Source: Lysobacterales bacterium (lineage in GTDB: Bacteria > Pseudomonadota > Gammaproteobacteria > Xanthomonadales > S139-57). Taken from it: a DNA stretch of 32,807 nt. A program made the translations under genes and the position numbers. Of this stretch, positions 24,042 through 32,736 are shown piece after piece (the stretch's first letter is position 1; each line of letters opens with the position of its first letter). The DNA lies in the NCBI GenBank assembly GCA_015485125.1, contig WFUE01000106.1, forward strand, positions 1-32,807, read 5' to 3'. The notes under the pieces are model-generated. The model searched no databases and was not told the DNA's origin. It worked only from the letters and a program-made list of their open reading frames with translations.

Positions 24042-26164
24042 ACAGAAAGCCCGTTCTACCCCTGATCCTACTTGGGGCACTGGTTTTGCTTTCGTTCATC
24101 TTGACCGACTGGCTCGTTCGTGAACAGGCGGACCGCGCAAACCGCTTACACAACATCTTTCAACAGGCCCGAATCCACTGGCTGAGATTGGAAAAGACAC
24201 TTCTGGCCGAAAATGCCACTCTGTACAGCAACTACGGCCAGAGTCAGCTATGGCTTGAACAATTACGCCAGGATCTGACGAAATTGCAAGCCGAACTGCA
24301 AGATCAAAGCTGGGCGAGCCAGGCTCTGGATCAACTGGTCGGCGATCTGGAAATCACAGAGGAACAGATCGATTATTTCCATACCCAGCTGGCCATCATC
24401 AAGAACTCCACCCAGCATTTGCCCCGACTGCTGTCGCGTTATGTTTCTCGCCATCCGCACGGCGGAGAAACCGATGTTTCACGGCATCAAACCGAGCGGC
24501 AATACCTGGCCATGCTCGCTCGCGCGGTCAGCGAAGTCGTGCTGGCCAAGACCAGTGGTGATCTGGATCTGGCCCCGTCCCTGAAACAAATCATTGACGA
24601 CATGCGCCAGCTATCTCCACCATCCGCCATGGATTTATCCTTTCATCAGATTTTCCTGCGCCACCTGGAAGTCATTTACCGAAATCTGCCCGGTTTTCTT
24701 TTGACGCAGGACAACCTGCAAAATCAGCCTTTCCTGGAGCATCTGGATACCCTGGATACACTCGCCGAGCAGGAGCAGCAAAGTCGACTGGCCTGGATCA
24801 CGGCCTTGCACGGGCTGCTGGCCGGCATCTTCTCGCTGTTGTTGATCTATGCCGGCTGGTTGCTGGTGCGCATGCAAAGAGAAAACTGGCGGCTGGAAGC
24901 GGCAAGGGAAGCGCTGGATATCGCCGTGGTTTCCGATACGCTGACTGGCCTGCCCAACCGACTGGCCTGGTCCCAGCAGACAGACGAGACACGAGCGGTA
25001 CTACTGCTGAATGTGGACCGCTTCAAGCACATCAATGATTTTTATGGCAATGCGGCGGGCGATCAAGTGCTCATTCAGCTGACACGCCTGCTGATAGGGC
25101 AACTGGACACCACGTTATCGTCGCGATTGTACCGAGTCGGTGGTGATGATTTTGCCCTGCGCTTGCCGAACAACCACCCAGAACCGGTCATGGAACTGGC
25201 CAAGCGCCTGCTCTTTGCCATCGAACATCACGTTTTCCTGTTTGAGGGCCGTCCCGTCCGCCTGTCAGCCAGCATTGGCATCAGTGAACACGAGCCCTTG
25301 CTGGAAACCGCCGATCTCGCCCTGAAATCAGTGAAGAAAAAACGCAGACGCATACAGGTCTACCAGCCGGACGAAGGCCTGGAGAAAGCCGTCGAGCACA
25401 ACCTGCACATGGTGGATGTCATTCTGAAGGCACTGGAGGACGATCGTATCGTTCCCTGGTTCCAGCCCCTGCTGAACAACCATACCGGGCGCGTGGACCG
25501 TTACGAATGCCTGATGCGTATCGAAATGCCCGATGGCAGCGTACTCACCCCCTGGCGGTTTCTACCGGTAGCGCAGGAAGCGCGGCTGCAGGGGGAAATG
25601 AGTCGCGCGCTGTTTCGCCAGGCGCTGCGCCACATGCAAAAGAGCTCGGCGGGCTTTTCACTCAACCTGTCCATGAGCGACATGGAGGATGAAGCCCTGG
25701 TCCAATTGTTTTCCGAAACCTTCTCGCAAAAGCCTGCGTTGGCCCGGCGCATCACCATCGAAATTCTGGAAACCGAGGATGTCCAGGACAACCAGAGTGT
25801 GGAGCACTTCCTGCAACACATGCGCGATCTGGGCTGTACCCTGGCCATCGATGATTTCGGTAGCGGCTACTCCAACCTCAGCCAGCTGCTCAGGCTGGGC
25901 GTGGACCAGCTGAAAATCGATGCCTCGCTCATTCGCAACCTGGACAGCAGCCCCCAATCGCAGGCCACGGTGCGCGCCATTCTCGAATTTGCCCGCGCGG
26001 CACAGGTCAAGGCCGTGGTTGCCGAGCATGTGTCCTCACACCAGATCCAGCGTATTGTGCAAGAGCTGGGCATCGATTACTCACAAGGTTTCTGGATTGG
26101 CAAGCCGGAGCCGGAACTGCTGCCGGAAGAGCTGCTGCAAGCGGAAAAACTGCCCTCCGACTAG
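24038..26164 (+). CDS. Membrane-bound GGDEF/EAL cyclic-di-GMP protein
   Basis: A 708-residue inner-membrane signalling protein with a GTG start overlapping the peroxidase stop (GTGA). Membrane helices near 6-26 and 252-278 flank a helical periplasmic sensor region of about 225 residues with no recognised domain. The GGDEF domain (about 295-450) has GGDDF at 368-372 and LLNVDRFK where a metal-binding Asp is usual, so cyclase activity is doubtful. The EAL domain (about 470-700) has YECLMRIE (ECL at 490-492), an NLSMSD Asn, DDFGSGYSN (from 605), LKIDASLIR and QGFWIGKP. AEGVE is replaced by AEHVS. Most phosphodiesterase residues are kept, so c-di-GMP hydrolysis is the likelier output, with the GGDEF domain possibly regulatory. 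This reading is inference from motifs. Confidence 0.92.
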   Translation: MNRKPVLPLILLGALVLLSFILTDWLVREQADRANRLHNIFQQARIHWLRLEKTLLAENATLYSNYGQSQLWLEQLRQDLTKLQAELQDQSWASQALDQLVGDLEITEEQIDYFHTQLAIIKNSTQHLPRLLSRYVSRHPHGGETDVSRHQTERQYLAMLARAVSEVVLAKTSGDLDLAPSLKQIIDDMRQLSPPSAMDLSFHQIFLRHLEVIYRNLPGFLLTQDNLQNQPFLEHLDTLDTLAEQEQQSRLAWITALHGLLAGIFSLLLIYAGWLLVRMQRENWRLEAAREALDIAVVSDTLTGLPNRLAWSQQTDETRAVLLLNVDRFKHINDFYGNAAGDQVLIQLTRLLIGQLDTTLSSRLYRVGGDDFALRLPNNHPEPVMELAKRLLFAIEHHVFLFEGRPVRLSASIGISEHEPLLETADLALKSVKKKRRRIQVYQPDEGLEKAVEHNLHMVDVILKALEDDRIVPWFQPLLNNHTGRVDRYECLMRIEMPDGSVLTPWRFLPVAQEARLQGEMSRALFRQALRHMQKSSAGFSLNLSMSDMEDEALVQLFSETFSQKPALARRITIEILETEDVQDNQSVEHFLQHMRDLGCTLAIDDFGSGYSNLSQLLRLGVDQLKIDASLIRNLDSSPQSQATVRAILEFARAAQVKAVVAEHVSSHQIQRIVQELGIDYSQGFWIGKPEPELLPEELLQAEKLPSD

Positions 26165-26186
26165 GGTACAATCCCCGGTTTCCATC

Positions 26187-27101
26187 ATGCCGACTTCCAT
26201 GAAAAACGCCTATCCACACTGGCAGTCCGGGCTGCTCTACGCCTTGCTGGCCTACAGTATCTGGGGGCTGCTGCCGGTGGTATTCAAATGGATGGGGGAG
26301 CTGTCCGTCTGGGTCATTCTGGTCCATCGGGTAGTCTGGACCACCGTCTTCACCGGCCTGCTGATTCTGCTGGCTCGTTCCTGGCCTGCCCTGAAAGCCC
26401 TTTGCATACCGCGTAATCTGCGCTGGCTGGCTCTGAGCAGCCTGCTGATCGGTTGCAACTGGCTGTTGTTTGTCTGGGCGGTAGATCAATCGCGCATCCT
26501 GGAAACCAGCCTGGGCTATTACATCACGCCGTTGATGAATGTTTTACTGGGCATGCTGTTTCTTGGAGAGAAAATTCGCGGCGCCGAATGGCTGGCGCTT
26601 GCGCTGGCCTTTGCCGGTACCGGCTGGCTGGTCTTGAGTCACGGTACTTTGCCCTGGATTTCACTGTCACTGGCCATCACTTTCGGCTTCTACGGGCTGG
26701 TACGCAAGCATCTGGCCGTCAATGCCCTGCACGGGCTTTTTCTGGAAACCCTGTTCATGCTGCCCTTTGCCCTGCTGGCCCTGCCGTGGGTGGATGGCAA
26801 TAGTGCCCATGGCTTTCTGCAAGGTAGCTGGCAGGAGCGCAACCAGCTCATGCTGCTGGGTGTGATCACCACCATACCGCTGACCGCCTTTGCCGCCGCC
26901 ACCCGTCGCCTGCCGCTGGCCACCGTGGGCATGGTGCAATATCTCGCGCCCACACTGAGCCTGTTGCTGGCCGTGTTCGTCTATGGCGAACCCTTCACTC
27001 CCGCACACAAGGTGAGCTTCGTGTTGATCTGGGCCGGGCTGGTCATCTACAGCTTCAGTTTATGGCGGCGCAATCGGCCAGTGGTAGAAATGCTTGAATA
27101 A
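26187..27101 (+). CDS. rarD: RarD-type EamA family transporter
   Basis: A 304-residue membrane protein with about ten helices, of the RarD subgroup of the drug/metabolite transporter superfamily. Characteristic pieces are GLLYALLAYSIWGLLPVVFK, LVHRVVWTTVF, NWLLFVWAVDQSRILETSLGYYITPL and VGMVQYLAPTLSLLLAVF. Substrates of RarD proteins are not established. The ATG at 26187 is used; a second ATG 12 bp later is possible. TACAAT just after the upstream stop could be a -10, so it may have its own promoter. It ends at a shared bidirectional terminator. Confidence 0.93.
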   Translation: MPTSMKNAYPHWQSGLLYALLAYSIWGLLPVVFKWMGELSVWVILVHRVVWTTVFTGLLILLARSWPALKALCIPRNLRWLALSSLLIGCNWLLFVWAVDQSRILETSLGYYITPLMNVLLGMLFLGEKIRGAEWLALALAFAGTGWLVLSHGTLPWISLSLAITFGFYGLVRKHLAVNALHGLFLETLFMLPFALLALPWVDGNSAHGFLQGSWQERNQLMLLGVITTIPLTAFAAATRRLPLATVGMVQYLAPTLSLLLAVFVYGEPFTPAHKVSFVLIWAGLVIYSFSLWRRNRPVVEMLE

Positions 27102-27141
27102 ATAGATAGATACAATAGAAATATAATTCACTTTCTCAACA

Positions 27142-27168
27142 AAAAGCCCGGCCTTGCGCCGGGCTTTT
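27142..27168. terminator. Bidirectional terminator between rarD and the thiolase gene
   Basis: AAAAGCCCGGC and GCCGGGCTTTT form a perfect 11-bp stem around CTTGC, with A and T tracts on opposite sides. It lies between convergent genes and can end both transcripts. Confidence 0.9.
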
Positions 27169-27188
27169 ACTTTCGATGAACGGGTGTG

Positions 27189-28382
27189 TCAGCGCAGATT
27201 TTCAAAGATGCCGGCAGCCCCCATACCGGTGCCGATGCACATGGTCACCATGCCGTAGCGACCACCGGTACGCGCCAGCCCGTGCAGCAGGGTGGCGGAG
27301 CGGATGGCGCCCGTGGCGCCCAGCGGGTGACCCAGGGCGATGGCACCGCCCAGCGGATTGACCTTGTCCTCGTCCAGCTCCAGCTGGCGAATCACCGCCA
27401 GAGATTGGGCGGCGAAAGCCTCGTTCAGCTCGATCCAGTCCAGATCCGCCTGTGACAGTCCGGCCTGCTTCAGCGCACGGGGAATGGCCTCCACCGGGCC
27501 AATGCCCATGATTTCCGGAGGAACACCGGCGACGCTGAAGGAAACAAAACGTGCCAAGGGTTCCAGATTGTGGGCCTTGACCATTTTCTCGGAAACCAGC
27601 AACAGCGCACCGGCACCATCGGATGTCTGCGAACTGTTACCGGCCGTGACCGAACCACGCGCATCAAAAGCTGGCCGCAAGCGGGCCAGTTTCTCCAGCG
27701 AGGTATCCGCCCGCGGGCCTTCATCCACCGCCGGCGTGCTTTCCTGAATGCGTACCGTGCCGTTGTGCAGATCCGGCAGGCTGTGACGCACGGTGTAGGG
27801 CAGGGTTTCAGCCTGAAAATGGCCGGCTTCGATGGCGGCCAGCGCCCGCTGATGACTGCGCAGGGCGAAAGCGTCCTGATCTTCCCGGCTCACCTGCCAC
27901 TTTTGCGCCACCTTTTCCGCGGTAATGCCCATGCCGTAGGCGATGGCCACATTTTCATCGGTGAAAATGGCCGGATTGGTGGCCAGCTTGTTGCCCATCA
28001 TCGGCACCAGGCTCATGGATTCGGTGCCGCAGGCGATCATCACATCGGCCTCGCCCAGACGAATGCGATCGGCGGCCATGGCCACCGCTTGCAGGCCGGA
28101 GGAACAGAAGCGATTAATGGTCACGCCCGGCACCTGATCCGGCAGACCGGCCAGCAGGGTGGATACCCGGGCCACATTGATGCCCTGTTCGGCTTCCGGC
28201 ATGGCACAGCCGGCGATCACATCACCGATCTGTTGTGGGTCCAGCCAGGGATTGGCTTCCACCACGCCACGAATGACATGGGCCAGCAGGTCATCGGGGC
28301 GGGTATGGCGGTAGAAACCCTTTTTGGCCTTGCCCACGGGGGTGCGCAGGGCCGAGACGATATAGGCTTGTTGAATGTGCAT
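27189..28382 (-). CDS. fadA: Acetyl-CoA C-acyltransferase (3-ketoacyl-CoA thiolase)
   Basis: A 397-residue thiolase that cleaves 3-ketoacyl-CoA with CoA at the last step of beta-oxidation. It carries the nucleophile motif NRFCSSGLQA, the acyl-site GGAIALGHPLGATGAI with its catalytic His, and the C-terminal CIGTGMGAAGIFE with the second Cys. Length is normal for degradative thiolases. It starts 24 bp after the 3-hydroxyacyl-CoA dehydrogenase/hydratase gene, with GAGGAAA before the ATG, and is the second gene of that operon. A biosynthetic acetyl-CoA acetyltransferase role is less likely given this pairing. Confidence 0.93.
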   Translation of the reverse strand: MHIQQAYIVSALRTPVGKAKKGFYRHTRPDDLLAHVIRGVVEANPWLDPQQIGDVIAGCAMPEAEQGINVARVSTLLAGLPDQVPGVTINRFCSSGLQAVAMAADRIRLGEADVMIACGTESMSLVPMMGNKLATNPAIFTDENVAIAYGMGITAEKVAQKWQVSREDQDAFALRSHQRALAAIEAGHFQAETLPYTVRHSLPDLHNGTVRIQESTPAVDEGPRADTSLEKLARLRPAFDARGSVTAGNSSQTSDGAGALLLVSEKMVKAHNLEPLARFVSFSVAGVPPEIMGIGPVEAIPRALKQAGLSQADLDWIELNEAFAAQSLAVIRQLELDEDKVNPLGGAIALGHPLGATGAIRSATLLHGLARTGGRYGMVTMCIGTGMGAAGIFENLR

Positions 28383-28406
28383 GCTTGTTTTCCTCTCAGT
28401 GGCGCA

Positions 28407-30770
28407 TCAGTTACGCAGGGGCTTGCCGGTTTTCAGCATGTGGGCGATTCGTTCCTGGGTCTTGGGCATCTGTGCCAGTTCGACAAAGTGCTTGCGCTCC
28501 AGATCCAGCAGCCAGGTTTCGTCCACACGCTCACCCGGCTCCACATCACCACCACAGATGACTTCGGCAATGCGGCTGCCGATTTCAAAATCATGCTCGG
28601 AGATGAAATGCCCTTCAAGCATGTTCACCAACACCAGCTTGAGGTTGGCGATACCGGTTTTGCCGGCGACCCGGATGTTGCGGTCGGGCAGGGGCGGGGT
28701 ATAACCGGCTTCCGCCAGAAACAGCCCCTGTTGCCGCGCCACATGCAACACTTCATGCGGATGGAATACCACCTTGCTGCACGGGCCCAGAAAGCCCATG
28801 TCGATGGCTTCCAGGGCGGAACCGGCCACTTTGCCCATGGCCACGGTTTCGAACCAGCGCTGCAGGAAGGGGAAGGGGTCCACATTCTCGGGCAGGGCGG
28901 AAAGCCTGCGGGCAATCTCCTTGAGGCCGCCACCGGCCGGCAAGAGGCCCACACCCACTTCCACCAGACCGATGTAGGTCTCCAGTGCTGCCACCACCCG
29001 GTCGCAATGCATGGTGAATTCACAACCGCCGCCCAAGGCCAGCCCGCGCGGTGCGGAGATCACGGGAATGCTGCTGTAGCGGATACGCTGGCTGGTTTGC
29101 TGGAAGCGGGCCACCATGTCGGTGAAAGCCTCGATTTCACCCGCCTGCAAAGCGGCCAGCGCGCCGGAAAGATCGGCACCGGCGCTGAAAGGTTCTTCGG
29201 TTTGCCAGAGGATCAGGGTCTTGAAATTCTGTTCGGCCACATCCACCGCCTGGTGGATGCTGTCCAACACCTCGCGGCTGATGGTGTGCATCTTGGTCTT
29301 GAAGCTCAGTACCGCGGCACCGTCCCCCTCATGCCACAAGCGCACGGCATCGTTTTCGAACACCGTTTCGCCATAGGTGTAACGCTCGGAGATCAGCGGG
29401 TCGGGGTAGGGCTGACGGCGATAGACCGGTAGCTGGCTGCGGCCCACGAATTGCTGCTTGCTCGGGCTGTAGCTGCCATCGGCCGCGTGGGGGCCGTGCT
29501 CCAGCGCCATTACCCAGGCCGGTAGCGGGGTGGCTGCCATGGTCTTGCCCGTTTCGATTTCCTCGGCAATCCAGCCGGCCACGGTCTTCCAGCCGGCGGC
29601 CTGCCACAGTTCGAAGGGCCCCAGCTGCCATCCATAGCCCCAGCGAATGGCGAAATCCAGATCACGGGCGGTATCGGCAATGCCTTCCAGCTGGCAGGCA
29701 CAGTAGTGGAACAGATCGCGGAAACAGGCCCAGAGAAACTGTGCCTGCGGGTGCTCACTAGCACGCAGGGCGGCCATTTGTTCCGCCGGCGTGGCCAGTT
29801 TCAGCATAGCCTTGACCTCGTCGGCCACCCCCTTGCCGGAGGGCCGGTAGTCACCGGATTGCAGATCCAGCACCTCGATGGTCTTGCCCTGCTTACGATA
29901 GATGCCACAACGGGTTTTCTGCCCCAGGGCACCGGCATCGATCAGCTTTTGCAGCCAGCCGGGTACCTGGAAGTATTCGTGCCAGGGGTCGTCCGGCAGG
30001 GTGGCCGACATGGTATGAATCACATGGGCCATGGTATCCAGCCCCACCACATCCGCTGTACGGTAGGTGGCGCTCTTGGGCCGGCCGATGCGTGTGCCGG
30101 TCAACGCGTCCACCTCATCGAAGCTCAGGCCGAACCGGGCGGTGTGATGCATGGTGGCCAGAATGGAAAACACGCCAATGCGGTTGCCGATGAAGTTGGG
30201 GGTGTCCTTGGCGCGTACGATGCCCTTGCCCATGCGGGTGGTGAGGAAGGTCTCCAGCGCATCCAGCATGGCCGCATCGGTTTTGCGCGTGGGAATCAGT
30301 TCCACCAGATGCATGTAACGGGGCGGGTTGAAGAAATGCACGCCACAGAAGCGGGCCTGCAGGTCATCGGGCAGGGCATCGGCCATCTTCTGGATGGACA
30401 GCCCGGAGGTGTTGCTGGCCAGCCAGGTTTTCTCCCCGAGATGGGGCGTGATTTTTTCAAACAGATCCAGCTTCCACTCCATCTTTTCGGCAATGGCCTC
30501 GATGACCAGATCGCAATCAGCCAGGGCCGGTAAATGCTCTTCATAATTGGCCGGTTCAATGTGGTGCAGTGCCGCCGCATGAGCCAGTGGTGGTGGTTTC
30601 AGCTTCTTCAGGCCAGCCAGCGCCTTGCGCGCGGCGGCGCTCTTGTCCGGGCCTTCGGTGGCCGGCAGTTCAAACAACAGGGTTTCCAGGCCGGCGTTGG
30701 CCATGTGTGCGGCAATCTGCGCACCCATGACGCCCGCGCCCAGAATGGCGACCTTGCGAATGCTTTTCAT
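28407..30770 (-). CDS. 3-hydroxyacyl-CoA dehydrogenase / enoyl-CoA hydratase fusion (FadN-like order)
   Basis: A 787-residue beta-oxidation enzyme. The N-terminal half is a 3-hydroxyacyl-CoA dehydrogenase with the NAD motif GAGVMGAQIAAHMANAG and the signature HFFNPPRYMHLVELIPT. Two helical C-terminal dehydrogenase domains follow. The last third is an enoyl-CoA hydratase with the oxyanion-hole segment FSAGADL, GGGCEF and LVEVGVGLLPAGGG, which keeps both catalytic glutamates. This order is the reverse of E. coli FadB and matches the FadN-type family. The ATG at 30770 after AGGAG puts the NAD motif at the right place; the track start at 30824 is too far upstream. It is the first gene of a two-gene operon with the thiolase. 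Confidence 0.93.
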   Translation of the reverse strand: MKSIRKVAILGAGVMGAQIAAHMANAGLETLLFELPATEGPDKSAAARKALAGLKKLKPPPLAHAAALHHIEPANYEEHLPALADCDLVIEAIAEKMEWKLDLFEKITPHLGEKTWLASNTSGLSIQKMADALPDDLQARFCGVHFFNPPRYMHLVELIPTRKTDAAMLDALETFLTTRMGKGIVRAKDTPNFIGNRIGVFSILATMHHTARFGLSFDEVDALTGTRIGRPKSATYRTADVVGLDTMAHVIHTMSATLPDDPWHEYFQVPGWLQKLIDAGALGQKTRCGIYRKQGKTIEVLDLQSGDYRPSGKGVADEVKAMLKLATPAEQMAALRASEHPQAQFLWACFRDLFHYCACQLEGIADTARDLDFAIRWGYGWQLGPFELWQAAGWKTVAGWIAEEIETGKTMAATPLPAWVMALEHGPHAADGSYSPSKQQFVGRSQLPVYRRQPYPDPLISERYTYGETVFENDAVRLWHEGDGAAVLSFKTKMHTISREVLDSIHQAVDVAEQNFKTLILWQTEEPFSAGADLSGALAALQAGEIEAFTDMVARFQQTSQRIRYSSIPVISAPRGLALGGGCEFTMHCDRVVAALETYIGLVEVGVGLLPAGGGLKEIARRLSALPENVDPFPFLQRWFETVAMGKVAGSALEAIDMGFLGPCSKVVFHPHEVLHVARQQGLFLAEAGYTPPLPDRNIRVAGKTGIANLKLVLVNMLEGHFISEHDFEIGSRIAEVICGGDVEPGERVDETWLLDLERKHFVELAQMPKTQERIAHMLKTGKPLRN

Positions 30771-30819
30771 GGCTTCTCCTGAATGATTTGTCAGTATGCG
30801 GACAGGCAGTGTCGGAAAT

Positions 30820-30839
30820 ACCATACTCTACCGTATAGT
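30820..30839. promoter_or_regulatory. Inverted repeat over the beta-oxidation promoter (possible operator)
   Basis: ACCATAC-TCTACC-GTATAGT has 7-bp arms with one mismatch. It covers the proposed -10 and part of the spacer of the beta-oxidation operon promoter, the usual position for a repressor site. The regulator is not in the window. Confidence 0.4.
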
Positions 30840-30853
30840 TCAGGCCGATCCAA
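30825..30853 (-). promoter_or_regulatory. Candidate promoter of the beta-oxidation operon
   Basis: On the minus strand, TTGGAT, a 17-bp spacer and TAGAGT lie about 55 bp upstream of the dehydrogenase/hydratase start. Spacing is ideal and the hexamers are fair. Confidence 0.45.
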
Positions 30854-30926
30854 GGGGCATGGCCAGCTTGCCAGCCAGAAGGAATTTGCCTGTTTTGCAA
30901 TAAAGACGGATTACAACCGCGATGGT

Positions 30927-31112
30927 CTACTGGTCTGCCGGTGGCTGTTGCTCCAGCCTGGTGAGAAGTTGCCGCAGTAACTGTGTTTGTTCGATGCTTT
31001 CCCGGCGAATTCTGAATACGACAAAGGGCAGGATGACCCAGAGCACAAACAGCAACAACGCTCCGATGGAATAGAGTACAACCATGCCAAAGGCGAGAGT
31101 GGATCCAGTCAT
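30927..31112 (-). CDS. Small single-pass membrane protein
   Basis: A 61-residue protein with one strong membrane helix (about residues 7-33), a short basic stop-transfer stretch (RIRRES) and a polar, Gln/Leu-rich C-terminal helix that could form a coiled coil. AAGGAAAG lies about 8 bp before the ATG. It sits alone between the peptide transporter and the beta-oxidation operon on the same strand, in what would otherwise be a 445-bp gap. I do not recognise a family. Being short, it could still be a chance ORF, but the start signal and clean helix argue for a real gene. Confidence 0.65.
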   Translation of the reverse strand: MTGSTLAFGMVVLYSIGALLLFVLWVILPFVVFRIRRESIEQTQLLRQLLTRLEQQPPADQ

Positions 31113-31149
31113 GTTTCTTTCCTTGTTTCAGCAATCAAGATCAATGGAG

Positions 31150-31170
31150 AAAGCCCGCTCAACGGGCTTT
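31150..31170 (-). terminator. Terminator-like hairpin after the peptide transporter
   Basis: AAAGCCCG and CGGGCTTT form an 8-bp stem around CTCAA, 46 bp past the transporter stop. The T run is only three bases on either strand, so it may be a weak terminator. Confidence 0.5.
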
Positions 31171-31215
31171 CCGTTCACACAAGATGCCCACCAGGGCGGA
31201 CGGTATCACAGGGGC

Positions 31216-32736
31216 CTATTCGCAGCCCCTGCTCCAGCGTTTCAGCGCGGGTGTGAGCACGACGAACACGATGCCCATGCCTACCGATGTGGTCACAATG
31301 CTCATGAACAGATCGGGCATTTGTTGCACATTGTGCTCATCGAAATCACCGGCAATCAGGCCCGCCATCACGCTGCCCAGGGCTGAACCCATGAACCAGG
31401 TGCCCATCATCTGACTGGTGTAACGCCGGGGTGAAAGCTTGGTAACGGAGCTGAGACCTACCGGGCTCAGGCATAATTCACCGGTGGTATGCAGCAGGTA
31501 AGTGAGAATCAGCCAGAAGGGCAGGGCCTTTTCACCGGAAGAAACCAGCTTGGCGGCAAAGACCATGACCAGGAACCCCCCGGCCAGCAGGAAAAAGCCC
31601 AAAGCGAATTTGAAAGGCGTGCTGGGTTCCAGGTGCCTGCGTGCCAATTGTACCCAGGCCCAGGCGAACAGGGGAGCCAGCGTTACGATGAAAAACGGGT
31701 TCAGGGATTGAAACCAGCTGGCAGGTATGGTGAAACTGCCCATGACCCGTTCGGTATAGCGTTCGGCAAAAAGATTGAGAGAAGTGCCTGCCTGTTCGAA
31801 ACCTGCCCAGAACATGGCTGCGCCAACAAACAATGCGGCAATGACCAGTACGCGCTTTTTCTCATCGGCATCCAAACCACCGAAAAACAGCACATAGCCA
31901 AAGAAAATGGCCGCAATGGTAATGATGAAATACTTGGTGCCATGGGCCAGGGCTACAGCCGGGTAATGCACCGTCTCGGTGAGGCCCAGTACCAGCAATA
32001 CTGTCAGCAGAACACAGAATGCGCCAATGCCAGCCCAACTCATGCGTACGGCAGCCGGGCTCAGCCCCGCGGCATGTGGATATAGGCCGGCTTCACCCAA
32101 TTTCGGGCGCATGATGCGGTATTGAATCAGGCCGATGACCATGCCTACACCAGCCGCACCAAACCCATAGTGCCAGTCAATATTTTCTCCCAGCCAGCCT
32201 GAGATCAGCGGGCCGGCAAACGCACCCAGGTTGATGCCCATATAGAAGATGGTAAATCCGGCATCTTGCCGTGCACCACCTTCTGGGTACAGTTCACCCA
32301 CGATGGTGGAAATATTGGGTTTGAGCAAGCCCGTACCCACGACAATCAATACCAGTCCGGTAAAGAACGCCGCCTGGTCGGAAACCGGTGCGAACAGCGG
32401 CAAGGCCATGGCAAAATGCCCGGCAGCAATGATGATGCCGCCATACCAGACCGCATTCTGCTGCCCCAGCAAGCGATCTGCGATCCACCCACCGGGCAAC
32501 GCCAGGAGGTAGACGGCCGCACTGTAGATGCCATAGATGGCCGCGGCATTCTTTTCAGTAAAACCCAGTCCGCCTTCCTCAACGGCAGCGACCATGAACA
32601 GGACCAACAGGGCACGCATGCCGTAGTAACTCATGCGTTCCCACAGTTCGGTGAAGAACAGGGTGTATAGCCCCGCAGGGTGGGATTGCCGGACCGCATC
32701 ATCCAGTGGGGTATTGATGGCCGCGTCTTTGCTCAT
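31216..32736 (-). CDS. POT-family proton-dependent oligopeptide transporter
   Basis: A 506-residue inner-membrane transporter that imports di- and tripeptides with protons. It has the ExxER motif in FTELWERMSYYGMRALLVLF on the first helix, the PTR2 signature FYMGINLGAFAGPLISG, GTGLLKPNISTIVGELY, and about 14 membrane helices. The ATG at 32736 begins a short cytoplasmic tail just before the motif; the track start at 32799 adds an atypical N-terminus. AGAAGG precedes the ATG. TTGACC at the right edge (32794-32799, minus strand) might be part of its promoter, but no good -10 was matched. It is likely a single transcript ending at the hairpin downstream. Related to DtpA/PepT; the exact substrate range cannot be told. 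Confidence 0.93.
   Translation of the reverse strand: MSKDAAINTPLDDAVRQSHPAGLYTLFFTELWERMSYYGMRALLVLFMVAAVEEGGLGFTEKNAAAIYGIYSAAVYLLALPGGWIADRLLGQQNAVWYGGIIIAAGHFAMALPLFAPVSDQAAFFTGLVLIVVGTGLLKPNISTIVGELYPEGGARQDAGFTIFYMGINLGAFAGPLISGWLGENIDWHYGFGAAGVGMVIGLIQYRIMRPKLGEAGLYPHAAGLSPAAVRMSWAGIGAFCVLLTVLLVLGLTETVHYPAVALAHGTKYFIITIAAIFFGYVLFFGGLDADEKKRVLVIAALFVGAAMFWAGFEQAGTSLNLFAERYTERVMGSFTIPASWFQSLNPFFIVTLAPLFAWAWVQLARRHLEPSTPFKFALGFFLLAGGFLVMVFAAKLVSSGEKALPFWLILTYLLHTTGELCLSPVGLSSVTKLSPRRYTSQMMGTWFMGSALGSVMAGLIAGDFDEHNVQQMPDLFMSIVTTSVGMGIVFVVLTPALKRWSRGCE

Noticed and set aside
27570-29432. 620-residue ORF on the plus strand opposite the thiolase and dehydrogenase/hydratase genes
   Set aside because: It is His/Gln/Gly-rich antisense sequence with no domain, crossing two conserved genes and their junction.
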